DNA of 64,000 bases, from the NCBI GenBank assembly GCA_013376985.1, contig JACABB010000001.1:272155-336154 (forward strand). Direction: 5' to 3'. The notes beneath the pieces are model-generated. The model was not told the DNA's origin, did no database searches, and was given only the letters and a program-made list of their open reading frames with translations. The position numbers and the translations under genes were made by a program. The stretch comes from Bacteroidales bacterium. GTDB taxonomy: Bacteria > Bacteroidota > Bacteroidia > Bacteroidales > Tenuifilaceae. This document shows positions 16,688-25,425 of this stretch, piece by piece. Position 1 is the first letter of the stretch. Each line of letters opens with the position of its first letter.

Positions 16688-17098
16688 CTATTTAACATTA
16701 ATCCTAAATGCATTAAGTATAAAAAAGCCTAAAAAAGCACCTAATAAATAATAAATTAGATCAATAGGATTAAATATGCTGCCAAACAAGGCTCTAAATA
16801 GAAAATATTCTCTGAATTTATCTAAAATAGGCGTATGTATAAGCTGTGTAAACTCAATTATAGTTGTAACAATAAACACCCAAATTGATGTTTTTAATGG
16901 AGTTGTTTTTGGAAAAATAATTGAAAAAAACAATATCCAAAATACCACATAAATTAATCCTCCTAAATGGTTGTGAACAAATTCAAAACCGAATCCATTG
17001 TAGAATTTTGTTAATATTCCAATTAAAACAAGGAATAGTAGTAATGCAAATTTCAGATAATATTTTTTTACTGCTTCTTTAATTTGCATTTTATCCAT
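16688..17098 (-). CDS. VanZ-like membrane protein
   Basis: The protein has 136 residues with four hydrophobic segments. It shows the VanZ-family pattern: FVHNHLGGLIYVVFWILFF, then IWVFIVTTIIEFTQLIHTP, and a final FNPIDLIYYLLGAFLGFFIL, which corresponds to the conserved E-x-x-Q and D-x-x-x-N/Y-x-x-G positions. The biochemical function of VanZ proteins is mostly unknown; the type member gives low-level teicoplanin resistance. It lies 37 bases after wzc and 59 before module B, so it is probably part of the same transcript. A second VanZ-like gene occurs at 28927-29322. Confidence 0.78.
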   Translation of the reverse strand: MDKMQIKEAVKKYYLKFALLLFLVLIGILTKFYNGFGFEFVHNHLGGLIYVVFWILFFSIIFPKTTPLKTSIWVFIVTTIIEFTQLIHTPILDKFREYFLFRALFGSIFNPIDLIYYLLGAFLGFFILNAFRINVK

Positions 17099-17135
17099 TA
17101 TTTTTAAAGAATTAATGCTGTTTATTAATGGCTTT

Positions 17136-19562
17136 TTACTTGAAAAAATTTAATATCCTTTTTTTCAAGGTTAAAGGAGCTTCTTCGCTATCATAGTAGC
17201 CATTTGAATATTCGTAGGGATATTGGTAACCATACTTAAAACCATAACCATAACTATAACCGTAATGTTTCTTGGCTATAACATCATTTATTACCAATGC
17301 AATATTTTTAGTCGCCTCGCTTGTTTTTAAATTCTCAACTAGATTTAGCACTTCTTTGTCCGAATAGTTAAACCTAATTATTAACAACAAGGCATCGGTG
17401 AAACGAGAAATCACAAGTGTATCAGTTACAACCGCCAGCGGAGGTGTGTCAATTACAATATAATCAAATCGTTTTTTTGCTTCATTTATATAATCATCCA
17501 TTCTTGAAATACCAATAAGTTCTGCTGGATTGGGGGGTATGGGTCCCGATGGAGATATAAATAGGTTATCGAATTTGGTTTGAAAAACAATTGAATTAAA
17601 CTCGTCTTTCCCTATTAAGTATGTACTCATACCATTTTGCTGGCTTATACCAAAAATACTATTCAACTTTGGTTTACGAAGATCAAGACCAACCAGTAAC
17701 ACTTTTTTACCTGTTAAAGCAATTATTAAGGCTAAATTTGCAGCAATAAAGGTTTTACCCTCTCCGCTAATCGTTGACGTTATTGTAATTACTTTTTTAT
17801 CTGGCTCTCGTAAAATATATTTCAAATTTGTTCGTAGTCCACGAAAAGATTCCGCAAGGGTAGATCGTAGATTTGATACCAATGGTAAATCTTTATCATA
17901 TTTATTATGTCCAATAGTACCTAACACAACAGTAGATGTAAGCCGATGAATTTCTTTGAGATCTGTAACCTTGGTGTTTAAAAAGTTAAGTCCAAATATT
18001 ATTAAAAGAGGAATTATTGCCCCCACAAAAAAGCCATTTATATAAATCATTCTTCTATTGGGCTTTATAATGGTTGCATTTTGGGGTAGTGCATAATCAA
18101 GAATTTTATTATCAGCAATATTAGAGGCTTTGGCTATTGCCGCTTCTGCGCGTTTCTCGTTAAGATAAGTATACATCTTATTAATCATGTTAAATTCGCG
18201 CTCGAATCCAATTAGCAGCCGTTCATTGTAAGGAATTCTACTCATCTCCTTCTCCATATCGTCCATCCTTCGATTTATCTCACCAAGAGCAACTTCATTT
18301 ACATCAATTAAACTCTTAATTTTTTCTCCAAGGGTTTTCTTTAACGTCTCTAACCTAAAAGTATAAGCAATTAATCCTGGTGTTTGTGGATTTACCGAAA
18401 GTTTTAATGTTTCCTGTTCAATGTATGCTTTATTAAGATCTTCAAGAATATCGGCAAGTTGAGCATCTTCCACCCCCATAGCAGACGGTGCAACAATATC
18501 TTTTAGTTCTTGCTTATTCTCTAAATATTTTTTTAAATAACTATAGTACCTGCTCTTGAGATCTATTTTACCCTTATCATCTTGAAGTTTTTGAATACTT
18601 TCGTATATAACAACGCCCTCTTTATCGATATTAATAACTTTATTGCTAGATCTGAAGTTTTGAAGCCTTTTTTCAGCACCATTTAGAGAATCCGTCATAT
18701 CGGTCAACTGTGAATCGATAAATCTAATGGTGTTTTCTGCTATCCTATTCTTTTCGTCAAGCCCTTTTTGAATATATGTTTGCATAAGATTATTAAGATA
18801 ATCCGCCTCTTTTTCTGGAACAAACCCTGATGTTGTTAAAACAAGAATTGAACCTTTTTTATCATTAAGATCAATTGAAATTTTGCCTTTATACGCATTT
18901 GCAAGTGAGTTCAAGGAGTTGAGTACAAAGTAAAACTTGCTTCCCATTTCATAGTTGGAAAATAATTCACGACTTCTGATCTTTAATGTGAAATTAAAAA
19001 AATCGCTTCTGAAAGGTTCTCCCCATTTTAGTTCTTTCTTAATATTATATTTATTATTAATTTCAAGTAGATACTTCTCATTAGAGAGAATTGTAATATT
19101 TACAGGGAAATCGGTGAGATTACTTTTTGATGAATCGAGAAAAACCTTAAATGGGGATCGTTTATATAGTTCATTTTTTACTACCCCTCTACGACCAACT
19201 CCAATATATGTAATACCAAATTCATCGAGCTCTGAAACGGATTTTAACGCTAGAGAGTATGATTTCAAAATACCAATTTCATTCTGAACGCTTTTTGTAT
19301 TTCTAACCAACTTTAACCCTTGGATAAGATTTTCAGCACCCGTAAAGCTATTGGGACTCTCATCGTCTCTGATGATCAGAGAAGATTGTATATTATAAAC
19401 ATTAACGGAGTATCGATTAACAAGATAACCGATAAATAAACCGGTGAAAATTGAAAGTGCAAACCAATACCAATTTGATAACATCAAAAACAGATATTTT
19501 TTAATGTCAAATAATTCATCATCCTGTAAGGAGGCCTCATTTCTGCTTGGTTGAGAGTTCAT
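17136..19562 (-). CDS. wzc: Wzc-type polysaccharide co-polymerase with BY-kinase domain
   Basis: The protein has 808 residues. A cytoplasmic lead precedes a membrane helix (about 29-50), then a Wzz-type periplasmic region with long coiled coil, a second helix near residue 505, and a cytoplasmic tyrosine-kinase domain. That domain has Walker A TISGEGKTFIAANLAL near 594-609, Walker A' LLVGLDLRKPKL and Walker B FDYIVIDTPP. A tyrosine-rich tail (YGYSYGYGFKYGYQYPYEYS, about residues 764-783) is the autophosphorylation cluster. The protein controls chain length and couples polymerisation to export through the Wza-like protein encoded upstream. A 429-base gap separates it from wza, with a possible promoter of its own at 19905-19912. 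Confidence 0.93.
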   Translation of the reverse strand: MNSQPSRNEASLQDDELFDIKKYLFLMLSNWYWFALSIFTGLFIGYLVNRYSVNVYNIQSSLIIRDDESPNSFTGAENLIQGLKLVRNTKSVQNEIGILKSYSLALKSVSELDEFGITYIGVGRRGVVKNELYKRSPFKVFLDSSKSNLTDFPVNITILSNEKYLLEINNKYNIKKELKWGEPFRSDFFNFTLKIRSRELFSNYEMGSKFYFVLNSLNSLANAYKGKISIDLNDKKGSILVLTTSGFVPEKEADYLNNLMQTYIQKGLDEKNRIAENTIRFIDSQLTDMTDSLNGAEKRLQNFRSSNKVINIDKEGVVIYESIQKLQDDKGKIDLKSRYYSYLKKYLENKQELKDIVAPSAMGVEDAQLADILEDLNKAYIEQETLKLSVNPQTPGLIAYTFRLETLKKTLGEKIKSLIDVNEVALGEINRRMDDMEKEMSRIPYNERLLIGFEREFNMINKMYTYLNEKRAEAAIAKASNIADNKILDYALPQNATIIKPNRRMIYINGFFVGAIIPLLIIFGLNFLNTKVTDLKEIHRLTSTVVLGTIGHNKYDKDLPLVSNLRSTLAESFRGLRTNLKYILREPDKKVITITSTISGEGKTFIAANLALIIALTGKKVLLVGLDLRKPKLNSIFGISQQNGMSTYLIGKDEFNSIVFQTKFDNLFISPSGPIPPNPAELIGISRMDDYINEAKKRFDYIVIDTPPLAVVTDTLVISRFTDALLLIIRFNYSDKEVLNLVENLKTSEATKNIALVINDVIAKKHYGYSYGYGFKYGYQYPYEYSNGYYDSEEAPLTLKKRILNFFK

Positions 19563-19991
19563 TATTTTACTCTTTTATTGATCGTCTATGTGTTTTGCTT
19601 TTACAGCAAGGTGATTCCGAATGAAAATTGATGGCTTTGTTGTTTGTGCTAAATGCTTTTATTGGTATCCTTTATAGCTTCGCTTAGTCAGTCACAGGAT
19701 TTCTGTTAGACAACTGCGATAATAAAAATGTATTTTATAATTATCAAAGACTATAAAAATAAATCGGTCTTTTTGTTTTTATACATTTTAACACCAGTCC
19801 ATCGTATTCTTGGTGTGCTTATAAAAACATTAAACAACCCTGTTTTTATGTCCTAAAAAAATTTTTATATCTTGTATAACAACTAATAATTCTTATTAGC
19901 TATACAAATATAGTTATTGATACTAAATTATCTCACAAGAGTCAATTAAATTGGGGTTTAAAAAGAATGATTCAGATCAATAATAAGGCCA
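19563..19991. other. 429-base intergenic region between wza and wzc
   Basis: This stretch has no convincing coding sequence in either direction; the longest start-to-stop reading I checked was 18 codons. On the minus strand it holds a TATATTTG box (19905-19912 on the plus strand) with a TTG 23 bases further upstream. That would give wzc an untranslated leader of about 330 bases. No strong intrinsic terminator stands at the end of wza. The leader could host regulation, for example by a transcript-processivity factor as is common in Bacteroidota capsule loci, but I recognise no specific motif. Confidence 0.5.
19905..19912 (-). promoter_or_regulatory. Putative -7 box (TATATTTG) upstream of wzc
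   Basis: The plus strand reads CAAATATA, so the minus strand reads TATATTTG, a full match to the Bacteroidota -7 consensus TAnnTTTG. A TTG lies 23 bases upstream on the minus strand (plus strand 19936-19938), slightly farther than the usual 19-21. It would drive wzc and the genes beyond it. Confidence 0.4.
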
Positions 19992-20771
19992 TTATTTCAG
20001 AATATAGTTTATTAAAAGAAGGGTTGTACTTACTATTGAAAGATAAATAGCTATGTTGGGCGAATTCATTGAAAAGAGTTTCCCTTTGCGTGGCTCAACA
20101 ACAAGCATGTCGTTCGGTGCTAAATAGTATGCTTCGGAAAATAGGAGGCTTTTATCTTGAAGATTTATTCTTAGTGTTTTAACTCCTTCTGGTGTTTGCC
20201 TTATCAACATCACATTTCTCCTATCGGCATAATCGGTAACATCTCCGGCTAAACCCAATCCTTCAAATATGGTTAGGTTGTCTTTAAGGTTTATCTTAAC
20301 CCCGGGACTCTTAACCTCCCCTAAAATTGTAACCTTGAAACTAAGCATCTTTACTACTGCAATTCCATCATTCAAATATTTCTCAGTCTGCTTTTGGATT
20401 AAATTACGGCACTGATTTATGGTCAAATCAATAATTTTAAGTTTTCCAAGAACAGGTAATTGCACAAAGCCTGAGTCTGACACAGAATAACCGTATAAGT
20501 AATTTGTTGATTCGTTTGTAAACAAAGAGGATTGAATGGCATCACCCAGTCCTCTATTATTAAAAAGATTGGAAACAATAGGATCTTGAGTGATTATTTG
20601 AATATATAATACATCTCCAACCCGTAGGGTGTAATCAGGGATTTTGAGTGTTTTAAGACTTTCATTACTAATATTGTTGAAATAAAGCAGTTGGGATCTT
20701 CTATTACAAGATGTTAGCGCAAACAAAGTAAGTGTGCTTAGTAGAAAAATTTTAGCAAATAGTTTCCTCAT
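19992..20771 (-). CDS. wza: Wza-type polysaccharide export outer-membrane lipoprotein
   Basis: The protein has 259 residues. The N-terminus is a lipoprotein signal with lipobox LFALTSC (Cys22). The poly-export domain follows (DYTLRVGDVLYIQIITQDPI), then a SLBB-type segment (VTILGEVKSPGVKINLKDN and ILGEV-like repeats). A C-terminal hydrophobic helix (about residues 237-258) would serve as the pore-forming anchor. It is shorter than enterobacterial Wza (about 379 residues) but of normal size for Bacteroidota. Its partner is the Wzc-type protein encoded downstream. The gene is first in the export group, with a candidate -7 box 22 bases before its start. Confidence 0.92.
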   Translation of the reverse strand: MRKLFAKIFLLSTLTLFALTSCNRRSQLLYFNNISNESLKTLKIPDYTLRVGDVLYIQIITQDPIVSNLFNNRGLGDAIQSSLFTNESTNYLYGYSVSDSGFVQLPVLGKLKIIDLTINQCRNLIQKQTEKYLNDGIAVVKMLSFKVTILGEVKSPGVKINLKDNLTIFEGLGLAGDVTDYADRRNVMLIRQTPEGVKTLRINLQDKSLLFSEAYYLAPNDMLVVEPRKGKLFSMNSPNIAIYLSIVSTTLLLINYILK

Positions 20772-20792
20772 GGCTTTATTTTTCAGTTAAAG

Positions 20793-20800
20793 CAAAAGTA
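20793..20800 (-). promoter_or_regulatory. Putative -7 box (TACTTTTG) upstream of wza
   Basis: The plus strand reads CAAAAGTA, so the minus strand reads TACTTTTG, matching TAnnTTTG. It ends 21 bases before the wza ATG, which is a good distance. No TTG is seen at the expected -33 position, so only half of the consensus is present. Confidence 0.35.
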
Positions 20801-20910
20801 AAGAAAAAAAATGATAGTTGCTCGTTTGTCGTATTTTGAATGACCAACTATATTAGAATTATAAATCTAATAACCATTTCAAGGTTATTTAACAACGAAA
20901 CTTATACATT

Positions 20911-22569
20911 CTAATTTTCAGATATCTGATATAAGAAGCGTTTAATGCTTTTTTTGGGCGTTTTTTCAAATTCTTCTGGGTAAAGTTTGATCTTTGTAAT
21001 TTGACTATACTGGGGGAGATTTTTGTTAACATCAACTCTATGGTGTTCCATTATTCTCTCAATGTCTGCTGATTTCATTTTGGCTTCGTCAGCAGCGTCT
21101 AAATCAGGGTACACCAATGCGATCAACCTATTATTTTTTTCAATAATCAAAGACTCTGTAACAAAAGGTAAATTATTAAATCGAGCCTCAAGTTCTTCTG
21201 GGTAAATATTCTGACCACTTGGGCCCAAAATCATACTTTTACTTCTGCCTTTAATAAAAATAAAACCATCATTATCTATTATACCCAAATCACCCGTATG
21301 AAGCCATCCATCTATGAGGGTTTTCTTTGTTGCCTCCTCATTTTTATAATAGCCTTCCATTACGTTTTCACCTTTAATTAAAATTTCACCCGCTTCGCTT
21401 TCAGGATTACTGGAATCAATTTTTATTTGAAGACCAGGTAAAAGAACACCACAAGAACCGGCTTTAATTTTCTCCCAGCCAATATAAGATATTAACGGGC
21501 CACACTCTGTCATCCCATAACCTACCGTATATTTAAAACGTATTTTGCGTAAAAACTCTTCAACCTCCTTATTAATAGGTGCTCCACCAATGACAATTTC
21601 AAGAAAATTTCCACCAAATGCATCTGTTAACTTTGCGTTTATTTTCTGATAAATCGCTTTGTTGAGTATAGGTACGTTGATTAGCACCTTCATGGTTGGC
21701 TTATTTATAATGGGTAAAATTTGCTTTTTATAAATTTTCTCGATGATTAAGGGTACTGCCAAAACAAGTTTGGGTTTTATCTCCTGAAAAGCCTGAAGTA
21801 TAATTTTCGGGGATGGTACTCTGGTTAAGAATGTTATATGGCATCCAACTGAAAATGGCATCAAAAACTCGAAAGCACAACCATATGCGTGTGCTAATGG
21901 TAAAAATGAAACAAGTTTGTCTTTGGGCTTTAGTCCAATGTTTTTTCTGCCAAAATCAACATTTGCCACCAAACTATTGAGTGAAAGCATAACTCCTTTT
22001 GAAAAACCCGTTGTTCCAGAAGTATAACTAATAACCCCAAGTTTTGAATTAGGGATTTCGGGGTAAAATATTGTTTGGGGGGATAATTTTTTAATGTCGT
22101 TTTTGATTGTTTTGAGGAATTCCTGATATTTATGCCCGACCTTACTATCCCTGTTAACCAAAAGAGATGAAGTATCAATAGAGAAAATGGCTTTTAAATG
22201 TGGCATCGAATTCTCTTCGAGATTATCCCATACAGAATCACCAACAAAAAGCATCACAGAATCAGAATGATTTACAATATGATGAATATCATTATTTGCA
22301 AAATCTGCAAGAATTGGAACAATAACTGCTCCATATGAAATAGCAGCAAGATAGACAATAGCCCAATTTGAGTTATTTCTTCCAATTAATGATATCTTAT
22401 CTCCTTTTTTAATCCCCCACAGTTCAAAGATTTTGTGATGTTTATGAATTTGCTGAGCAACATCCTGATATAAAAATGTTTTGCCCTTATAGTCAGTAAA
22501 TGCTGGCTGATCCCAGTTTTCCTTAATGCTTTTTTCAATATACTCTTTTACGTAATTGATGTTCATCAT
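20911..22569 (-). CDS. Long-chain acyl-CoA synthetase-like AMP-binding protein (copy 2)
   Basis: The protein has 552 residues. ANL motifs are VISYTSGTTGFSKGVM near residue 180, YTVGYGMTECGPLISY near 325, GWLHTGDLGIIDNDGF, GRSKSMILGPSGQNIYPEELE, and the C-terminal lysine in KTPKKSIKRFLYQ. This arrangement is that of fatty-acid activating enzymes (FadD/LC-FACS), not amino-acid adenylation. It should form acyl-CoA, or acyl-AMP for another acceptor, in the cytoplasm. It lies 26 bases after a paralogue of nearly equal length with the same closing residues, which points to tandem duplication. It precedes wza by 139 bases. Confidence 0.87.
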   Translation of the reverse strand: MMNINYVKEYIEKSIKENWDQPAFTDYKGKTFLYQDVAQQIHKHHKIFELWGIKKGDKISLIGRNNSNWAIVYLAAISYGAVIVPILADFANNDIHHIVNHSDSVMLFVGDSVWDNLEENSMPHLKAIFSIDTSSLLVNRDSKVGHKYQEFLKTIKNDIKKLSPQTIFYPEIPNSKLGVISYTSGTTGFSKGVMLSLNSLVANVDFGRKNIGLKPKDKLVSFLPLAHAYGCAFEFLMPFSVGCHITFLTRVPSPKIILQAFQEIKPKLVLAVPLIIEKIYKKQILPIINKPTMKVLINVPILNKAIYQKINAKLTDAFGGNFLEIVIGGAPINKEVEEFLRKIRFKYTVGYGMTECGPLISYIGWEKIKAGSCGVLLPGLQIKIDSSNPESEAGEILIKGENVMEGYYKNEEATKKTLIDGWLHTGDLGIIDNDGFIFIKGRSKSMILGPSGQNIYPEELEARFNNLPFVTESLIIEKNNRLIALVYPDLDAADEAKMKSADIERIMEHHRVDVNKNLPQYSQITKIKLYPEEFEKTPKKSIKRFLYQISEN

Positions 22570-22595
22570 GGCATTGGGGGATTAAGGTTGGTGTT

Positions 22596-24257
22596 TTAAT
22601 TTTGGGAAAGTTGATATAAGAATCTTTTAATACTCTTCTTTGGCGTTTTTTCGAATTCCTCTGGATAAAGCTTAACTTTTGTTATTTGGCAGTATTGAGG
22701 GAGTTGTTTATTTATTTCCACACGATTCGACTCTATTACCTTCTCAAGATCTTCATTTGAGTATCCTGATTTGTCGGCCAAATCAAAATCGGGAAAGATT
22801 AACGCAACAAGTTTTTGATTATGCTCAACAACAAGTGACTCTTGTACGAATGGCATGTTATTGATTCTAGCCTCTATCTCTTCGGGGTATATGTTCTGCC
22901 CGCTTGAACCAAGAATCATATTTTTACTTCTTCCTTTTATATAAAGATAACCATCGCTGTCAATAATACCAAGATCCCCTGTATGAAGCCAACCATCATC
23001 ATCAATTGCTTGCTTTGATGCTTCCTCGTTTTTATAGTAACCAAGCATTACATTTTCTCCCTTAACAAGGATTTCCCCAATTATCTTTTGAGAATCAGGG
23101 GAATCAATCTTAATTTGCATGTTAATAACCGATTTTCCTGATGAAAATAGCCGATTTGTTTTCCAAGAATCATAGGCAATTATAGGTCCACATTCTGTCA
23201 TACCGTATCCAACGGTATATCTAAATCCCGTGTTTTTCAGAAAACTTTCAACTTCTGGATTTAATGCTGCTCCGCCAACAATCACCTCAATAAAATTGTC
23301 ACCAAAAACTTTTGCAAGTTTTTGTCCTATTTTACTAAGAATCCTTCGATCGATAATCGGTAGTTTAAGTAATATCCTTAGAGAAGGACGTTTAAGGGAA
23401 TCCAATATGTTTTTTCGATATATTTTTTCGATTATTAAAGGTACTGAAAGTACGACTCTTGGTCTCAACTCGGCAAAGGCTTCAAGGATAATTTTTGGAG
23501 AAGGTGTTCTTGTGAGGAAATGAATATGGCATCCCGCTGTAAAAGGGAATAAAAACTCAAAGGCTGCACCATAGGCGTGTGCAAGCGGGAGGATCGATAC
23601 CATATTATCCCCGGCCTTAAGAGACATAACCTCTTTTGCAAACACCATATTGCTCCATAAACTTCTATAGGGAAGCATAACTCCTTTAGAAAATCCCGAT
23701 GTCCCTGACGTATAGTTTATAACTGCAAGTTCCTCTGGCTGATCCTGATGATAAAATACCTGACTAGAAAAAAATCCTTGAGGGTATTTTTCATCAAAAA
23801 ATTCTCGAACACGGCCTCTGATCTCTTTAACAGAGAACGAGGTGTTTTCATGTAGAATTGCGAAATCGGCAAGAGAAATAATACATCTTACCCCTCTCAT
23901 TTGAGCCTCATTCAGATTTTCCCATATACTATCGCCAGCAAACAAAACTCTTGCATCAGAATGATTAATAATATGGTGTACATTATCGGGCTTAAAATCA
24001 TGTAATATGGGTACAAGTACCGCACCAAAACTCACCGATGCAATAAAAGCAACAGCCCATGTTGATGAGTTTTTTCCAATAATGGCAATTTTATCTCCTT
24101 TTTGAATTCCCGTTTTTTCGAAAATGATATGTATTTTTTCTACTTTTTTTGCGACATCTGAATATTTCAGCGTTGATCCCTGATAATCTGTAAATGCCGG
24201 CTGATCCCAGTTCTGCTTAACACTTTTCTCTATAAGCAAAATAAAACTTTTGTCCAT
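22596..24257 (-). CDS. Long-chain acyl-CoA synthetase-like AMP-binding protein (copy 1)
   Basis: The protein has 553 residues. It contains VINYTSGTSGFSKGVM, YTVGYGMTECGPIIAYDSW, GWLHTGDLGIIDSDGY, GRSKNMILGSSGQNIYPEEIE, and the C-terminal KTPKKSIKRFLYQ with the catalytic lysine. It is clearly paralogous to the next gene, 26 bases downstream. In Bacteroidota such pairs activate free fatty acids for lipid or surface-polymer acylation. Here the neighbouring export genes make the surface polymer an attractive but unproven target. It is the first gene of the 24-kb codirectional minus-strand block, preceded by a 422-base divergent region shared with ispD. Confidence 0.87.
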   Translation of the reverse strand: MDKSFILLIEKSVKQNWDQPAFTDYQGSTLKYSDVAKKVEKIHIIFEKTGIQKGDKIAIIGKNSSTWAVAFIASVSFGAVLVPILHDFKPDNVHHIINHSDARVLFAGDSIWENLNEAQMRGVRCIISLADFAILHENTSFSVKEIRGRVREFFDEKYPQGFFSSQVFYHQDQPEELAVINYTSGTSGFSKGVMLPYRSLWSNMVFAKEVMSLKAGDNMVSILPLAHAYGAAFEFLFPFTAGCHIHFLTRTPSPKIILEAFAELRPRVVLSVPLIIEKIYRKNILDSLKRPSLRILLKLPIIDRRILSKIGQKLAKVFGDNFIEVIVGGAALNPEVESFLKNTGFRYTVGYGMTECGPIIAYDSWKTNRLFSSGKSVINMQIKIDSPDSQKIIGEILVKGENVMLGYYKNEEASKQAIDDDGWLHTGDLGIIDSDGYLYIKGRSKNMILGSSGQNIYPEEIEARINNMPFVQESLVVEHNQKLVALIFPDFDLADKSGYSNEDLEKVIESNRVEINKQLPQYCQITKVKLYPEEFEKTPKKSIKRFLYQLSQN

Positions 24258-24679
24258 TAAAATATAATCAAGTTAAACAATTGTTTATCTATGTATATTC
24301 TCGCTAAAGATTTGTCTTAAGTGTAAATTATATACTGCACTTCTATTTTTTCTCTCCATGTTTTTCCAGAAAGTAATACACTTGCTCAAGTATCGTCTTA
24401 TGAAGATCAAAAAATACCTCGCAAGTAATCTTTTTCGATTGCTGCAAATTGGCTATTAAATACAATTACCAACTTCAGCCGAATAAACGCCTGCGATTAC
24501 AATGTTTTGTTAAAATTCTTTTTTAATTTGTCACCGAATCCGATTACAAATGTAAAATTTTTCAATAAAAAGACTTTACATGATTAACAATAATTGCTGA
24601 TATTTAATTGCATATAGAAAATAACTAGACTATTTTGTGAAAAAACTTCTTTTTCTAATCCATCTCTTAATCCTTAAAT
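24258..24679. other. 422-base divergent intergenic region (acyl-CoA synthetase / ispD)
   Basis: The region is AT-rich with no supported gene. On the minus strand it holds a TACATTTG box (plus strand CAAATGTA at 24547-24554), about 290 bases before the acyl-CoA synthetase start and without a matching -33 element. On the plus strand, near 24630, CTATTTTG comes one base short of the TAnnTTTG consensus in front of ispD. I see no riboswitch or repeat. Confidence 0.4.
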
Positions 24680-25366
24680 ATGACCTTTAAAAGAATTGTA
24701 ATAATTGTTGCCGGTGGTTCAGGAACAAGAATGGGCGCAGGTATTCCAAAACAATTTTTGCCACTTCTTAGTAAACCTATACTATTTCATACAATTCAGG
24801 CCTTTTTAGATCTCCCTTTAATTAGTGAAATTATTCTTGTTTTGCCAGCATCTCAGATATCGGTTTGGTTAGAACTCTGTGAAAAAAATCAATTTACCGC
24901 TAAGCATACTATAGTTATAGGCGGAGATACCCGTTTCCAATCCGTTAGCAATGGCTTGGCAAAAGTTATTGATTCAACGACCCTTGTTGCAATTCATGAC
25001 GGAGTAAGACCTTTAGTTTCCAAAGAAGTTATTGAGAAATGCTTTCAAGAGGCAGAAAAATATGGAAATGCAATCCCCGCAGTTAAGCCATTAGAAACAG
25101 TAAGGTTTTGTGAAAAAACAGGAACAATCCCTATCGATAGGGAAAAGGTTTTACTTATACAAACGCCTCAAGTTTTCAAATCTTCGATTATTAAACAAAG
25201 TTACCAAACACCATGGCTATCCTCGTTTACTGATGATGCATCGGTTGTTGAGCATGCTGGTTATCAAATCCATATTGTTGAGGGTAATCGGGAGAATATT
25301 AAAATCACAACCCCTCAAGATTTATTGTTTGCAGAAGTTTTACTTAAGAAAAATAACCCTTTTTGA
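24680..25366 (+). CDS. ispD: 2-C-methyl-D-erythritol 4-phosphate cytidylyltransferase
   Basis: The protein has 228 residues, a standard IspD length. The N-terminal IVAGGSGTRMGAGIPKQFLPL is the CTP-binding signature. VAIHDGVRPLVS supplies the conserved Asp/Arg pair, and TDDASVVEHAGYQIHIVEGN with NIKITTPQDL is the C-terminal IspD signature. It makes CDP-methylerythritol in the non-mevalonate isoprenoid pathway. The ispG gene at 38610-40490 belongs to the same pathway, so this organism uses MEP. It is transcribed alone, converges on the coiled-coil gene at 25426, and is followed by a strong hairpin terminator. Confidence 0.95.
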   Translation: MTFKRIVIIVAGGSGTRMGAGIPKQFLPLLSKPILFHTIQAFLDLPLISEIILVLPASQISVWLELCEKNQFTAKHTIVIGGDTRFQSVSNGLAKVIDSTTLVAIHDGVRPLVSKEVIEKCFQEAEKYGNAIPAVKPLETVRFCEKTGTIPIDREKVLLIQTPQVFKSSIIKQSYQTPWLSSFTDDASVVEHAGYQIHIVEGNRENIKITTPQDLLFAEVLLKKNNPF

Positions 25367-25383
25367 ATAACCTCTGATATTAA

Positions 25384-25415
25384 AAAAGGGGACTCCTTGT
25401 CCCCTTTTCCTTTTT
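25384..25415. terminator. Bidirectional intrinsic terminator
   Basis: AAAAGGGGAC (25384-25393) and GTCCCCTTTT (25399-25408) form a perfect 10-bp stem with a 5-base loop. T runs follow on both strands. It lies between the convergent ends of ispD and the coiled-coil gene and can serve both. Confidence 0.85.
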
Positions 25416-25425
25416 AATGATTACT

